DNA from: Bacteroidales bacterium
GTDB taxonomy: Bacteria; Bacteroidota; Bacteroidia; Bacteroidales; UBA7960
DNA: 10,534 bases
Reading direction: 5' to 3'
NCBI GenBank assembly: GCA_003553005.1
Contig: PUPG01000183.1
Location: 1 to 10,534 of the forward strand
This document shows positions 1 through 7,586 of this stretch, piece by piece. A program made the position numbers and the translations under genes. Below the pieces are notes generated by a model. That model saw only the letters and a program-made list of their open reading frames with translations, was not told the DNA's origin and ran no database searches. Positions within the stretch are counted from its first letter, which is position 1, and each line of letters opens with the position of its first letter.

Positions 1-824
1 AACTGATGATCGGGCCGCCCACAGAGGAAAAGATCCCCCAGGCCTCAGGGTATAAGATCAACTGGCTTTTGGTGACCAACAAGGATGTAGTGAATAAAAG
101 CCTGAACGCCCTGAAGCTGACGGCACTTTACAATGCCACCGTAACCCGGATCCGGCGCAGCGGTATTGATATCTCGCCCACGGGCAATACCAGGTTGCGG
201 TTTGGTGATAAGGTCCTGCTGGCAGCCGACGAGGAAAACATGCCCAAAGTCATGCAGCTGCTTGGCAACAATGAAAAACGCCTGAGTGAAACCAACTTCC
301 TTCCTATCAGCCTCGGCATCATCATTGGAGTGGTTTTGGGTGCCATTCATTTCCCCGTATTCGGTCTGTTCGAGTTTTCGCTGGGGATCACCGGGGGTGT
401 CCTGATCACCGCCCTTATCTTAAGCAAAATCGGGAAAACCGGCCCCATCATCTGGAACATGTCCGGCGGGGCCAACAACCTGCTGCGCAAGCTGGGATTG
501 CTGATGTTCCTGGCCACGGTGGGTACGCATGCCGGCGCCCATATCGTGGAGGCGCTGACCAATTATGGCTGGACCATCCTCTACACCGGCATGATCATCA
601 CGGTCTTTCCCATGGTGGTCACTGCCCTGATCGGCCACAAGGTGCTCAACATTAACTTTGCCACTTTGCTGGGGGTGATGTCAGGCAGCATGACCAGCAC
701 ACCAGCCCTGGCCGCAGCAGATGCCAAAACCGAAAGCGATGCAGCCTCCGTAGGCTATGCCACCGTTTACCCGCTGGCCATCGTGCTGATGATCATCTTT
801 TCACAAATCCTGAGTGTGATTTAG
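1..824 (+). CDS. Aspartate:alanine exchanger (AspT/YidE) family transporter, 5'-truncated by window edge
   Basis: This is the C-terminal half of an inner-membrane transporter. The reading frame is open through base 3 with no upstream stop, so the gene begins outside the window; the ATG at 6 is internal. About 273 residues are visible. Residues about 14-90 (counted from the ATG at 6) look like a soluble RCK_C/TrkA_C domain. Residues about 98-272 are strongly hydrophobic, with roughly five membrane spans, and contain the small-residue motif GSMTSTPALAAA (227-238), which resembles the pore repeat of the Asp-Al_Ex family. Known full-length members are about 550 residues, with two membrane blocks flanking two TrkA_C domains, so this would be the second TrkA_C and second membrane block. 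Family members exchange amino or dicarboxylic acids, but many are uncharacterised and the substrate cannot be read here. The stop codon is TAG at 822-824. I see no clear terminator after it. Confidence 0.85.
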   Translation, partial: LMIGPPTEEKIPQASGYKINWLLVTNKDVVNKSLNALKLTALYNATVTRIRRSGIDISPTGNTRLRFGDKVLLAADEENMPKVMQLLGNNEKRLSETNFLPISLGIIIGVVLGAIHFPVFGLFEFSLGITGGVLITALILSKIGKTGPIIWNMSGGANNLLRKLGLLMFLATVGTHAGAHIVEALTNYGWTILYTGMIITVFPMVVTALIGHKVLNINFATLLGVMSGSMTSTPALAAADAKTESDAASVGYATVYPLAIVLMIIFSQILSVI

Positions 825-862
825 ATCCTTTTTCAGAAGACAACCAGATGTGCAACAACCAC

Positions 863-894
863 CTGCTGACCCGTCATTTTTTCCATTAAATTTG
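863..894 (+). promoter_or_regulatory. Candidate Bacteroidota-type promoter for the NimA-like gene
   Basis: TAAATTTG at 887-894 is an exact match to the Bacteroidota -7 consensus TAnnTTTG. A -33 TTG is not present exactly: CTG triplets at 863-865 and 866-868 are the nearest matches at usable spacing. Transcription would start near base 901, leaving a leader of about 24 bases before the ATG at 925. The promoter lies in the 100-base gap after the transporter gene and suggests independent transcription. Confidence 0.5.
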
Positions 895-924
895 TAATAC
901 CGAACGCAATCAAAGACTTGTCTT

Positions 925-1389
925 ATGGCTACAAATATGATCAATAACCCTGAAAAGATCCGGGAAATCATTGACAAATGCGACACCTGTTATGTGGGCA
1001 TGGTGGATACGGATGGCAAGCCTTATGTGCTGCCTTTTAATTTCGGCTATGAAGATGGCAGGATTTACCTGCACATGGCACCTACCGGGAAAAAGAATGA
1101 CATCCTGCCACTGCATCCGGAGGTGTGTGTGGCATTTTCAACGGACCATGAGTTGTTTCATCGTCATGAGACGGTGGCGTGCAGTTACGGCATGAAGTAC
1201 CGGAGTGTGCTGGCTTATGGCAAGGCGGTGAAGATAGAGGATTACGATGAGAAAGTCCGCATCATGAACGTGACCATGCAAAAATACACGGGCAAGGACT
1301 TTTCTTACAACCCCCCAGCCATCAATAATGTCACGATATATACCATAGAGGTAGCTAAAATTGAAGGCAAGCTTTCGGGCTATTTTTAG
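925..1389 (+). CDS. Pyridoxamine 5'-phosphate oxidase-fold flavoprotein, NimA-like
   Basis: This 154-residue protein has the layout of the small split-barrel FMN-binding family that includes the NimA nitroimidazole reductases. Residues 22-40 form the first strands (CYVGMVD, then PYVLPFNFGYEDG). IYLHMAPTGKK (47-57) is the characteristic flavin-phosphate/active-site stretch. VCVAFS (67-72), the block MKYRSVLAYGKA (90-101) and a C-terminal KIEGKLSGY (145-153) complete the pattern. Members are cytosolic dimers that bind FMN or related cofactors, and some reduce nitro groups. Most genomic homologues have unknown substrates, so true nitroimidazole reductase activity is only a possibility. The ATG at 925 sits just downstream of a good -7 promoter element. 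A second in-frame ATG at 937 is possible, but no Shine-Dalgarno sequence favours it. The gene converges on obgE with an 82-base gap. Confidence 0.87.
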   Translation: MATNMINNPEKIREIIDKCDTCYVGMVDTDGKPYVLPFNFGYEDGRIYLHMAPTGKKNDILPLHPEVCVAFSTDHELFHRHETVACSYGMKYRSVLAYGKAVKIEDYDEKVRIMNVTMQKYTGKDFSYNPPAINNVTIYTIEVAKIEGKLSGYF

Positions 1390-1471
1390 CCTCCGGGAAT
1401 TTCCTGATAAAGCACATCATGCGCCTGCCGAAGGATAGCAATACATTTTCTCCATCCTGGTTCCGGCGAAT

Positions 1472-2482
1472 TCAATCCTCAGCTTCGCGATTCATCATTT
1501 GCCAGAGGGCATCTTTCAGCTGCAGAATTCCTTCCTGGGTGTGGGATGAGATATAGACTTTGGGCACATCCGGAAGATCTGTTTCCAGGTTCGACTGAAA
1601 CTCATCGCGCAGGTCAGGGGGCATCAGGTCCATTTTGGTTACTGCCAGCAGGCGTTCTTTGTCCAGCAATTCGGGGTTAAAGGCTTTGAGCTCGCGAAGC
1701 AGGATGTGGTACTCAGCCGCAATGTCCTGGTTATCGGCTGGGATCATGAAGAGCAGCAGCGCATTCCGTTCGATGTGTTTCAGGAAGCGATGACCAAGTC
1801 CTTTCCCTTTGTGGGCACCTTCGATGATTCCGGGGATATCTGCCATCACAAACGACCGGTCGTCGCGGTAAGCAACCATTCCGAGGTTTGGCACGAGGGT
1901 GGTGAAAGGGTAATCAGCTATGGCCGGTTTTGCGGCACTTACTACAGACAACAATGTGGACTTTCCGGCATTGGGGAAGCCCACAAGTCCCACGTCAGCC
2001 AACACTTTCAGCTCCAGCACAAACCACTGTTCCTTACCGGGCTCACCAGGCTGGGCATAGCGCGGGGTTTGCCGCGTACTGGACTTGAAATGCACATTGC
2101 CGCGGCCCCCTTTCCCACCGTGGAGCAACACGCAGGTTTCTCCATCTTCGGTGATCTCTTTGAGGATTTCGTTGCTGCTCGCATCTTTGGCCACCGTACC
2201 GAGGGGAACTTCTATGACGATATCCTTACCGGAAGCTCCTGTGCTTCGTTGTCTGCCTCCAGGCTCACCCGAGCCGGCGCTCAGGTGCCGCGTGTACTTT
2301 AAATGCAAAAGTGTCCACAGATGGCTGTTGCCCTTGAGTATGATATGACCACCCCGTCCACCGTCACCACCATCAGGTCCGCCTTTGGGGACAAACTTTT
2401 CGCGGCGCAGATGAGCCGAACCAGCCCCACCTTTACCGGAGCGGCACTGGATCTTGATGTAATCTATAAAGTTGGCATTCAT
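1472..2482 (-). CDS. obgE: Obg/CgtA GTPase
   Basis: ObgE is an essential GTPase that binds the large ribosomal subunit and links its assembly to GTP and ppGpp levels. Residues 1-160 are the glycine-rich Obg fold ([15 protein letters not shown] 17-30, [12 protein letters not shown] 34-45, HGGKGGRGN 121-129). The G domain follows: G1 GFPNAGKST (168-176), G2 FTTL (193-196), G3 DIPG (215-218), G4 TKMD (282-285) and G5 ISSH (311-314). The G4 box has Thr where NKxD is usual, a change I believe is tolerated in this lineage. At 336 residues the protein is short because it ends right after the G domain and lacks the OCT or acidic tail of some homologues. The start MNANFIDY aligns with the family N-terminus and lies 21 bases after the adk stop, so obgE is the last gene of the hpt-adk-obgE operon. 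Confidence 0.96.
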   Translation of the reverse strand: MNANFIDYIKIQCRSGKGGAGSAHLRREKFVPKGGPDGGDGGRGGHIILKGNSHLWTLLHLKYTRHLSAGSGEPGGRQRSTGASGKDIVIEVPLGTVAKDASSNEILKEITEDGETCVLLHGGKGGRGNVHFKSSTRQTPRYAQPGEPGKEQWFVLELKVLADVGLVGFPNAGKSTLLSVVSAAKPAIADYPFTTLVPNLGMVAYRDDRSFVMADIPGIIEGAHKGKGLGHRFLKHIERNALLLFMIPADNQDIAAEYHILLRELKAFNPELLDKERLLAVTKMDLMPPDLRDEFQSNLETDLPDVPKVYISSHTQEGILQLKDALWQMMNREAED

Positions 2483-2503
2483 GGACTGGAGGTCAACAAC
2501 GTG

Positions 2504-3106
2504 CTAATCAATCTGGGGAATCACCTTTTCGCTTTCCAGGTAGGTGTCGATGGCATGACATATCTTTTCGAACACCTTATCTACGTGGTCCATGCCATTG
2601 ATGGCCACAAACTTTCCCTGTGCCTTGTAGTAAGAGATCAGCGGCATGGTTTGCTCTTCATACACCTGCAAACGCCTGTGAACAATCTTTTCCGAGTCAT
2701 CGCTTCTCCCGGAATCTTCGCCACGGCCCAGGATGCGCTTGAAGAGTTCTTTCCTGTCCACCTCCACAGAAATCACCAGGCATAAGGGTATGCCGTTCCT
2801 GTCAAGCATTTGATCCAGCGCTTCGGCCTGCACAATTGTCCTTGGGAAGCCATCAAAAATAAAGCCGGGTGAATCCATGTGTGCGGATGCCCGGCTATAC
2901 AGCTCCCTTAAGACGATTTCGTCAGGTACCAGGAGGCCTTGATCAATGTATTTACGAGCCTCCTGACCCAAAGGCGTGTTTTTTTCCATTTCCTCACGGA
3001 ACAAATCGCCCGTTGAGAGGTGCGTCAGGTCATACTTTTCCACAATCCTGGCAGATTGCGTGCCTTTGCCCGATCCTGGAGGGCCAAAAATGATGATATT
3101 CAGCAT
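2504..3106 (-). CDS. adk: Adenylate kinase, short-LID type
   Basis: This cytosolic enzyme converts AMP + ATP to 2 ADP and balances adenylate charge. The 200-residue protein shows the P-loop GPPGSGKGT (8-16), the AMP-binding STGDLFRE (31-38), the core motif DGFPRT with a downstream Gln (85-90, Q93), and catalytic LID arginines in GRGEDSGRSDD (127-137) and VHRR (142-145). The LID is the short form, without the roughly 27-residue zinc-binding insertion of long-form bacterial enzymes. That accounts for 200 rather than about 214 residues and fits Bacteroidota. The start ATG at 3106 places the P-loop at the usual distance from the N-terminus; no Shine-Dalgarno is obvious. The gene sits 53 bases after hpt and 21 bases before obgE. 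Its product would recycle AMP and GMP-linked nucleotides alongside the salvage enzyme upstream. Confidence 0.97.
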   Translation of the reverse strand: MLNIIIFGPPGSGKGTQSARIVEKYDLTHLSTGDLFREEMEKNTPLGQEARKYIDQGLLVPDEIVLRELYSRASAHMDSPGFIFDGFPRTIVQAEALDQMLDRNGIPLCLVISVEVDRKELFKRILGRGEDSGRSDDSEKIVHRRLQVYEEQTMPLISYYKAQGKFVAINGMDHVDKVFEKICHAIDTYLESEKVIPQID

Positions 3107-3159
3107 AATACAAGTTGGTTATCCGGTGCGATCAGCGTTTGTTGGTTAATAGCAAGAAA

Positions 3160-3696
3160 TTATTCAACAATCTTGTAAATGTCTTTGTAATTACGGCCAT
3201 AGCCATTATAATCAAGACCATAACCCACGATGAAATCATTTGGGATCTCCATCCCCACATAATCCGGCTTCACTTCTTTTTGCACTGCGGCAGGTTTTAG
3301 CAAGAGGGTAGCTACCCTGACACTCCTGGGAGCATAGGAAGAAAGATCCGCTACCAAATGAGAAATGGTAATGCCACTGTCAACAATATCCTCAAGAATG
3401 ATTACATCCCTTCCTTTAATATCATCATCCAGACCGATCACGGTTTTCACCTCCCCTGTGGTTTTGGTGCCAGCATAAGATGAAAGCCTGATGAAGCTGA
3501 TCTCACAATCTCCCTGGTAATGTTTGAGCAGGTCTGCAGCAAAGATAAATGCCCCATTGAGCACGCAAAGAAACAGCGGATTGCTGTCGCGGTAGTCTTT
3601 GGCAATCTGATCCGCCATTTCCTGGATCACTTTCAGGATGTGCTCATAAGCTATGTTCTTTGCAAACGCTTTATCCAGAATCTTAATATGCTCCAT
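3160..3696 (-). CDS. hpt: Hypoxanthine phosphoribosyltransferase
   Basis: This enzyme salvages hypoxanthine (and usually guanine) by transferring phosphoribose from PRPP, giving IMP or GMP in the cytosol. The 178-residue protein has the PPi loop LNG (46-48), the flexible-loop sequence SSYAGTKTTGEV (72-83), and the PRPP-binding signature IILEDIVDSGIT (99-110). In the latter, VDSGIT replaces the more usual VDTGLT, a conservative change. The purine-binding end is KPDYVGMEIPNDFIVGYGLD (143-162), with Lys143 and Asp162 as the likely base contacts. Length is typical of the bacterial family. AAAGG about eight bases before the ATG at 3696 may serve as a Shine-Dalgarno. It is the first gene of the hpt-adk-obgE operon. 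The catabolic purine genes further right would compete for the same bases, but no direct link is visible. Confidence 0.95.
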   Translation of the reverse strand: MEHIKILDKAFAKNIAYEHILKVIQEMADQIAKDYRDSNPLFLCVLNGAFIFAADLLKHYQGDCEISFIRLSSYAGTKTTGEVKTVIGLDDDIKGRDVIILEDIVDSGITISHLVADLSSYAPRSVRVATLLLKPAAVQKEVKPDYVGMEIPNDFIVGYGLDYNGYGRNYKDIYKIVE

Positions 3697-3930
3697 GGGG
3701 ATACCTTTGGTTTAATCGGTTATAAACTACAAAAATAAGGGAATACCTTCGTACAATCACCATGATTTATCAAAAATTATTCACATTTTTTATCATTTCC
3801 AGAAAAAACAGGCGAAGGAACAAAAAAACATCAGCGAATTGACCAGTAAATCCATGATATTCCATTACTTTGCATACCCATTTAGCCTGTATGATGCAGG
3901 TTCGGATGCGTCGATTAAAAAAGCTTGATT
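3697..3930. promoter_or_regulatory. AT-rich divergent intergenic region hpt/truA with promoters for both
   Basis: This 234-base region is visibly more AT-rich than its flanks. On the - strand, TATTTTTG (3737 down to 3730) exactly matches TAnnTTTG and would start transcription about 27 bases before hpt. A TTG at 3756-3754 lies upstream with a rather short 16-base spacer. On the + strand, TTACTTTG (3865-3872) matches the -7 box at all but one fixed position. It has TTG at 3839-3841 with a 23-base spacer and would serve truA. CCTTCG (3746-3751) and CGAAGG (3823-3828) form a distant weak inverted pair. I see no small ORF or RNA gene here. Confidence 0.5.
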
Positions 3931-4722
3931 ATGGACGACAAAGCGGTTTATCGCTATTTCATGCACATGGCCTACATGGGCACGCACCATAACGGGTGGC
4001 AGGTTCAGTCTGCGGCACCCACCATCCAGGGCGACACGGAGCGCGCGCTGAGCATCCTGCTCCGGGAGGAAGTGCGGCTCACTGGGGCAGGCCGGACCGA
4101 TACGGGGGTGCACGCGCAATGCTTTTACGCCCATTTTGACAGCTCCCATTCGCCTGAACAGCTGGAGTCCAAGTCACTGGCTTTCAAGTGCAACCGCATC
4201 CTGCCCCATTCCATTGCGGTGTATGAGATATTCCCTGTCCATCCCAAGGCCCACGCCCGCTTTCATGCCACCAGCAGGACTTACCATTATTTTATCAGTA
4301 CCAGGAAGGATCCGTTTTGGCGGGACAGGGCATGGACATACGAGCGAAAGCTGGACGTCCACCGCATGCAGGAAGCCACGCAATGCCTCTTGCAACACAG
4401 TGATTTCAGCAGCTTTGCCAGATCCAACACCCAGGTCAAGACCCATATATGTCGTATCGACATCGCGGAGTGGCAAACCGATGGCCATATCTTGCGTTTT
4501 CGGATACGCGCAGACCGCTTTCTTCGCAACATGGTGCGTGCCATCACAGGAACATTGACAGACGTTGGACTCGGGAAGCTTAGTGTGGGCTGCTTCAATG
4601 AAATTATTGAAGCCAGGGACCGGAATAGCGCTGGTTACTCAGCACCGGCCTGTGGCTTGCACCTGGTCAACATCGACTATCCGGATAAGTTATTCCAGGG
4701 GTTTCATCCTGCTGGCGCTTAG
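3931..4722 (+). CDS. truA: tRNA pseudouridine(38-40) synthase
   Basis: TruA isomerises uridines 38-40 in the tRNA anticodon stem. With the ATG at 3931 the protein has 263 residues, normal for TruA. An in-frame TTG at 3925 would add only two residues and is a weaker start. The catalytic Asp is D57 in GAGRTDTGVHA (52-62). Further family landmarks are the N-terminal YMGTHHNGWQ (15-24), ARFHATSRTYHY (109-120, with the conserved Arg and active-site Tyr), DFSSFARSN (158-166) and RFLRNMVRAITG (196-207) near the second domain. The gene stands alone on the + strand. It is divergent from hpt and converges on the AI-2E permease gene with 16 bases between stops, ending in a hairpin that looks like an intrinsic terminator. 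Confidence 0.95.
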   Translation: MDDKAVYRYFMHMAYMGTHHNGWQVQSAAPTIQGDTERALSILLREEVRLTGAGRTDTGVHAQCFYAHFDSSHSPEQLESKSLAFKCNRILPHSIAVYEIFPVHPKAHARFHATSRTYHYFISTRKDPFWRDRAWTYERKLDVHRMQEATQCLLQHSDFSSFARSNTQVKTHICRIDIAEWQTDGHILRFRIRADRFLRNMVRAITGTLTDVGLGKLSVGCFNEIIEARDRNSAGYSAPACGLHLVNIDYPDKLFQGFHPAGA

Positions 4723-4750
4723 GACACGCAATAGCGTCTTAAGAATTTTT
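4718..4750 (+). terminator. Intrinsic terminator of truA, overlapping the convergent stop codons
   Basis: CTTAGGAC (4718-4725) plus GC (4728-4729) can pair with GCGTCTTAAG (4734-4743) across an AATA loop. The stem has about ten pairs, including one G-T wobble, and a two-base bulge. A run of five T follows (4746-4750), giving a plausible + strand terminator. The stem contains the last bases and stop of truA and, on the other strand, the stop of the permease gene at 4739-4741. On the - strand no T-run follows, so termination there is less convincing. Confidence 0.5.
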
Positions 4751-5878
4751 ACTTTTCCTTTTCCTGATCTTTTCCCGCAGGGCCTTCATTTTCCTTGACC
4801 GGTAGCGTTGCGTAGCCGGAGAAACATTGCTGGATTTGGTGTCGCCCAGGAGGAAGCCGTATGGCTCCATGCCGTCCGTTTCATCAAAAATCACTTTGAG
4901 TATGGCCATCCCCGGGATGAAAAGGATCATGCCGGTAAGTCCCCAAATGAAATTACCGACAAAAAGGGCAAAAATGGTCATCAACGGATTCATAGAAACC
5001 TTACCTCCCACAATTTTTGGGGTAAAGATGTTGCTTTCGGCCAGCTGGATGACATAAAACACGGCAAATACGCCAAAAGGATACCACAACGAATCTTTGG
5101 TCAACAAAGCATACACGATGGGCAAGGTGGCGCCGATAAATGGTCCGAGAAAGGGGATCACATTCAGAATGGCGGCAAAGACAGCAAAAAGCATGGCATG
5201 TCTGATCCCCAGACTATACAAGGCAATGCTGTTCAGCGCTGCAAGGATCAGGATTACGATAAACATGCCGACAATGTAATTTTGCACGACCAGTTTCACC
5301 TTGTGCACCACAAAGCGGACCTTATCCTGGTGACGATCGGGGAACGCCCGCATGATAAAGGCAATGAGAAAATGTCTGAAATAAAGGAAAAGGAAAATGT
5401 ATATTGGAATAATGAATACGATGGTCAGGGTAGTTGCAGTGGCAATCACGCCCTGGGTCAGGGTGGCCACATTTTCCCGGATATACCGGAAAGTGGCACT
5501 TTGCACATTTTCAAAAGAAATGGGCACCGCACCATCAATATGTCGCTCGCTAAACTCATTAAACACCTCAATCCACTCATTCACTTTCCGTTCTAGGTGA
5601 CCGATTTCATCAGCAAAGCCAATAAGCTGATTATAAAAGAAGTAGGCGAGGCCAAATACAAAAGCCAACAGGGCAATCACACTGATGGCGACGGCCAGCA
5701 GTTTGGGAAACCCATTTTGTTCAAGGAAGGAGGAAAGCGGACTGATCAGCACGGCCAGCAAGCCCGCAATCAGCAAGGGCACAAGTACGCTTTTCGCAGT
5801 GATCATGATGACTACCGTAAGTACGATGGTCAGTAGCACCATGGGTATTTTTACATACAGCGGAAATCTTTCTTCCAT
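4739..5878 (-). CDS. AI-2E family transporter (PF01594-type permease)
   Basis: This 379-residue polytopic membrane protein has the family's characteristic layout. An N-terminal hairpin (residues about 10-46) and a third span (60-82) come first. A long soluble loop of about 60 residues follows (84-143, ending before ATATTLTIVF). The C-terminal block includes IPFLGPFIG (241-249), NIFTPKIVGG (283-292) and GLTGMILFIPG (313-323). The tail after residue 355 is very basic (RKMKALREKIRKRKSK) and presumably cytosolic. Despite the family name, autoinducer-2 export is shown only for a few members. Others move Na+/H+ or unknown solutes, so the substrate is open. The gene begins 17 bases after the amidase stop and is the last of the ygeY-ygeW-amidase-permease operon. 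That hints at movement of a substrate or product of the pathway. The start MEERFPLYVK has no clear Shine-Dalgarno. Confidence 0.9.
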   Translation of the reverse strand: MEERFPLYVKIPMVLLTIVLTVVIMITAKSVLVPLLIAGLLAVLISPLSSFLEQNGFPKLLAVAISVIALLAFVFGLAYFFYNQLIGFADEIGHLERKVNEWIEVFNEFSERHIDGAVPISFENVQSATFRYIRENVATLTQGVIATATTLTIVFIIPIYIFLFLYFRHFLIAFIMRAFPDRHQDKVRFVVHKVKLVVQNYIVGMFIVILILAALNSIALYSLGIRHAMLFAVFAAILNVIPFLGPFIGATLPIVYALLTKDSLWYPFGVFAVFYVIQLAESNIFTPKIVGGKVSMNPLMTIFALFVGNFIWGLTGMILFIPGMAILKVIFDETDGMEPYGFLLGDTKSSNVSPATQRYRSRKMKALREKIRKRKSKNS

Positions 5879-5895
5879 GGGTTGATGTGTTAAGG

Positions 5896-7569
5896 TTACT
5901 CTCCGGACTGTCCAGGATCAAACTGTGGGGGTCTGGTTTTGTGATGATTGCTTGCTTCCTGCCACTGTGCGGCCAATGCAAGCAGGTCCGCCTCCTGAAA
6001 GAGCGGAGCGATAAAGGTAATGCTGGAAGGCGTCCCGGCTTCGGTGATGCCGTTGGGCATCACCACGCACGGGTGCCCGGTTAGGTTGGTCACCAAAAGC
6101 TGGTTACCTCCAAAAGAGGGGGTGACGATCACATCATATTGCGTCATGAGTGCATTGACTTCTCTGACCAGCATTTCGCGCACCCTGTTGGCATTGATGT
6201 ATTCTACTGCGGGAATGAAGCGGGCCGCCCGGAAAAAGTTTGGCCAGGCATTGACTGACTGATTCAAGAGCAGTGAATCGCGGCCAGATATGGTCAATTC
6301 GTCAAAAGCAGCAGCTGCCTCTGCATACAGGATAATGCGCAGGGCGCTCACCGGCAAACTAAACTGCCAGTCAACCGGCTCCAGGTCAACCCCCATGGCC
6401 TGCAAGTCCGCAAGCACCTGGCTGTCGAAATCCTGGCCGGTATAATCCTGGTCAAACAGGTCGGCAATATAGCCCACACGCAGGGAGGACACGTCCACTC
6501 CGGGGTCATAAGGAAATCCGGCCTTTGTCAGGGTATGGTCCTTTCCATCCGGGCCATGGATCGCGTCAAACACGATGGCCGCATCATGCGCGCTTCGTGT
6601 CATGGGGCCGATCTTATCCATTGTCCAGGTTAAAGCCATGGCGCCATCCCGCGACACACGCCCCCAGGATGGTCTCAGACCCGTTACACCGCAGCGGGTG
6701 GATGGCGAGACAATGCTCCCCAGGGTTTCGGAACCCAGGGCGAAAGGCAGCAAGCCGGCAGAAACCGCGGCAGCAGAGCCGGCAGAAGAGCCACTGGCAC
6801 CCTGATCCGTATTCCAGGGGTTCCTGGTATGTCCGCCAAACCACACATCACCCATGGCCAGTGCACCCAGACTGAGCTTTGCCACAAGCACGGCGCCAGC
6901 ATCATCCAGTTGCTGCACCACGCTTGCGGTATGTGCAATATGCTGATCCCGGAAAGGCTCCGCACCCCAGGTCGTGGGATAGCCCTCGACGGCCAACAGG
7001 TCTTTTACCCCATATGGAATCCCGTGCAGGATGCCACGCGACTCGCCCGCAGCGAGCAGGGCATCGGCATGCCTCGCTCGTTCCAAAGCGCGTTCACGGG
7101 AAAGGTTAACCACGGTCTGCAGGGTGTCGTCATAGCGCTCAAGGCGCTCAATAAAAAACAGGGTAAGCTCTTCGGAGCTGATTTTTTGTTGATGGATCAG
7201 GGAAGCCAGTTCAGGAATGCCATAAAAGGCCAGCTCATCCATCTGCTCCGGCATCTCTGCGTCGCCGGGAATATCCCAGTCAACGCCTCCCTCGTCTTCC
7301 GGCAAGGTATATTCACCGATCAACGGACTAAACGACCACGCCGGTGGCACATCATTGTGCAGTGTTGTTTCACGCAATGTCTCCGCACTTTGCATATGCA
7401 CCCTGACCGAGGGCATCATGACTTCCAGTTGTTCCTGGCTGAATGAGAAACCAAGCAGTTTTCCGGCCTGGCGAAGCGTGTCTACGTTAACGCCATTGCC
7501 CAAGCCGGCAAACAACATACCCGCAGTAAAGGCCAGCAAAAACATCCATATGAGTGATCTTGACTTCAT
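5896..7569 (-). CDS. Amidase-signature family hydrolase with N-terminal export/anchor segment
   Basis: This 557-residue serine amidase carries a Ser-cisSer-Lys triad. Lys189 is in GVKDLL, Ser261 in GASGSSAGSAAAVSAG (257-272) and Ser285 in ETLGSIVSPS (281-290). The 24-residue Ser-Ser spacing matches characterised members. The usual DTGGS is ETLGS here, with Leu replacing one Gly, probably a subfamily feature. C-terminal blocks VTPSFGGNQ and TGHPCVVMPNG fit the fold. Residues 1-22 (MKSRSLIWMFLLAFTAGMLFAG) have a short basic start and a hydrophobic core, resembling a signal peptide or anchor. About 85 residues of acidic linker precede the amidase domain, which begins near 112. The gene lies 17 bases after ygeW and 17 before the permease gene, so it is almost certainly co-transcribed with both. 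GGAG occurs just before the ATG. Substrate is unknown. A ureide, amino-acid amide or carbamoyl compound would fit the neighbours, but that is inference. Confidence 0.88.
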   Translation of the reverse strand: MKSRSLIWMFLLAFTAGMLFAGLGNGVNVDTLRQAGKLLGFSFSQEQLEVMMPSVRVHMQSAETLRETTLHNDVPPAWSFSPLIGEYTLPEDEGGVDWDIPGDAEMPEQMDELAFYGIPELASLIHQQKISSEELTLFFIERLERYDDTLQTVVNLSRERALERARHADALLAAGESRGILHGIPYGVKDLLAVEGYPTTWGAEPFRDQHIAHTASVVQQLDDAGAVLVAKLSLGALAMGDVWFGGHTRNPWNTDQGASGSSAGSAAAVSAGLLPFALGSETLGSIVSPSTRCGVTGLRPSWGRVSRDGAMALTWTMDKIGPMTRSAHDAAIVFDAIHGPDGKDHTLTKAGFPYDPGVDVSSLRVGYIADLFDQDYTGQDFDSQVLADLQAMGVDLEPVDWQFSLPVSALRIILYAEAAAAFDELTISGRDSLLLNQSVNAWPNFFRAARFIPAVEYINANRVREMLVREVNALMTQYDVIVTPSFGGNQLLVTNLTGHPCVVMPNGITEAGTPSSITFIAPLFQEADLLALAAQWQEASNHHKTRPPQFDPGQSGE

Positions 7570-7586
7570 TGGCTCCGGTTTTATCC

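Noticed and set aside
1427..1467. Possible hairpin between the convergent NimA-like gene and obgE (GCCGAAGGAT paired with ATCC...TTC...GGC)
   Set aside because: The stem is interrupted by a three-base and a one-base bulge, the loop is 17 bases, and no T-run follows on either strand, so I do not call a terminator.
4808..5596. A 262-codon open frame on the + strand across the AI-2E permease gene
   Set aside because: It is antisense to a clearly recognisable membrane protein, has a highly polar composition with many His/Lys/Gly and no family resemblance. It is a shadow of the permease reading frame.
6829..7446. A 205-codon open frame on the + strand across the amidase gene
   Set aside because: It lies antisense to the amidase with its intact catalytic motifs, and its translation shows no recognisable domain.
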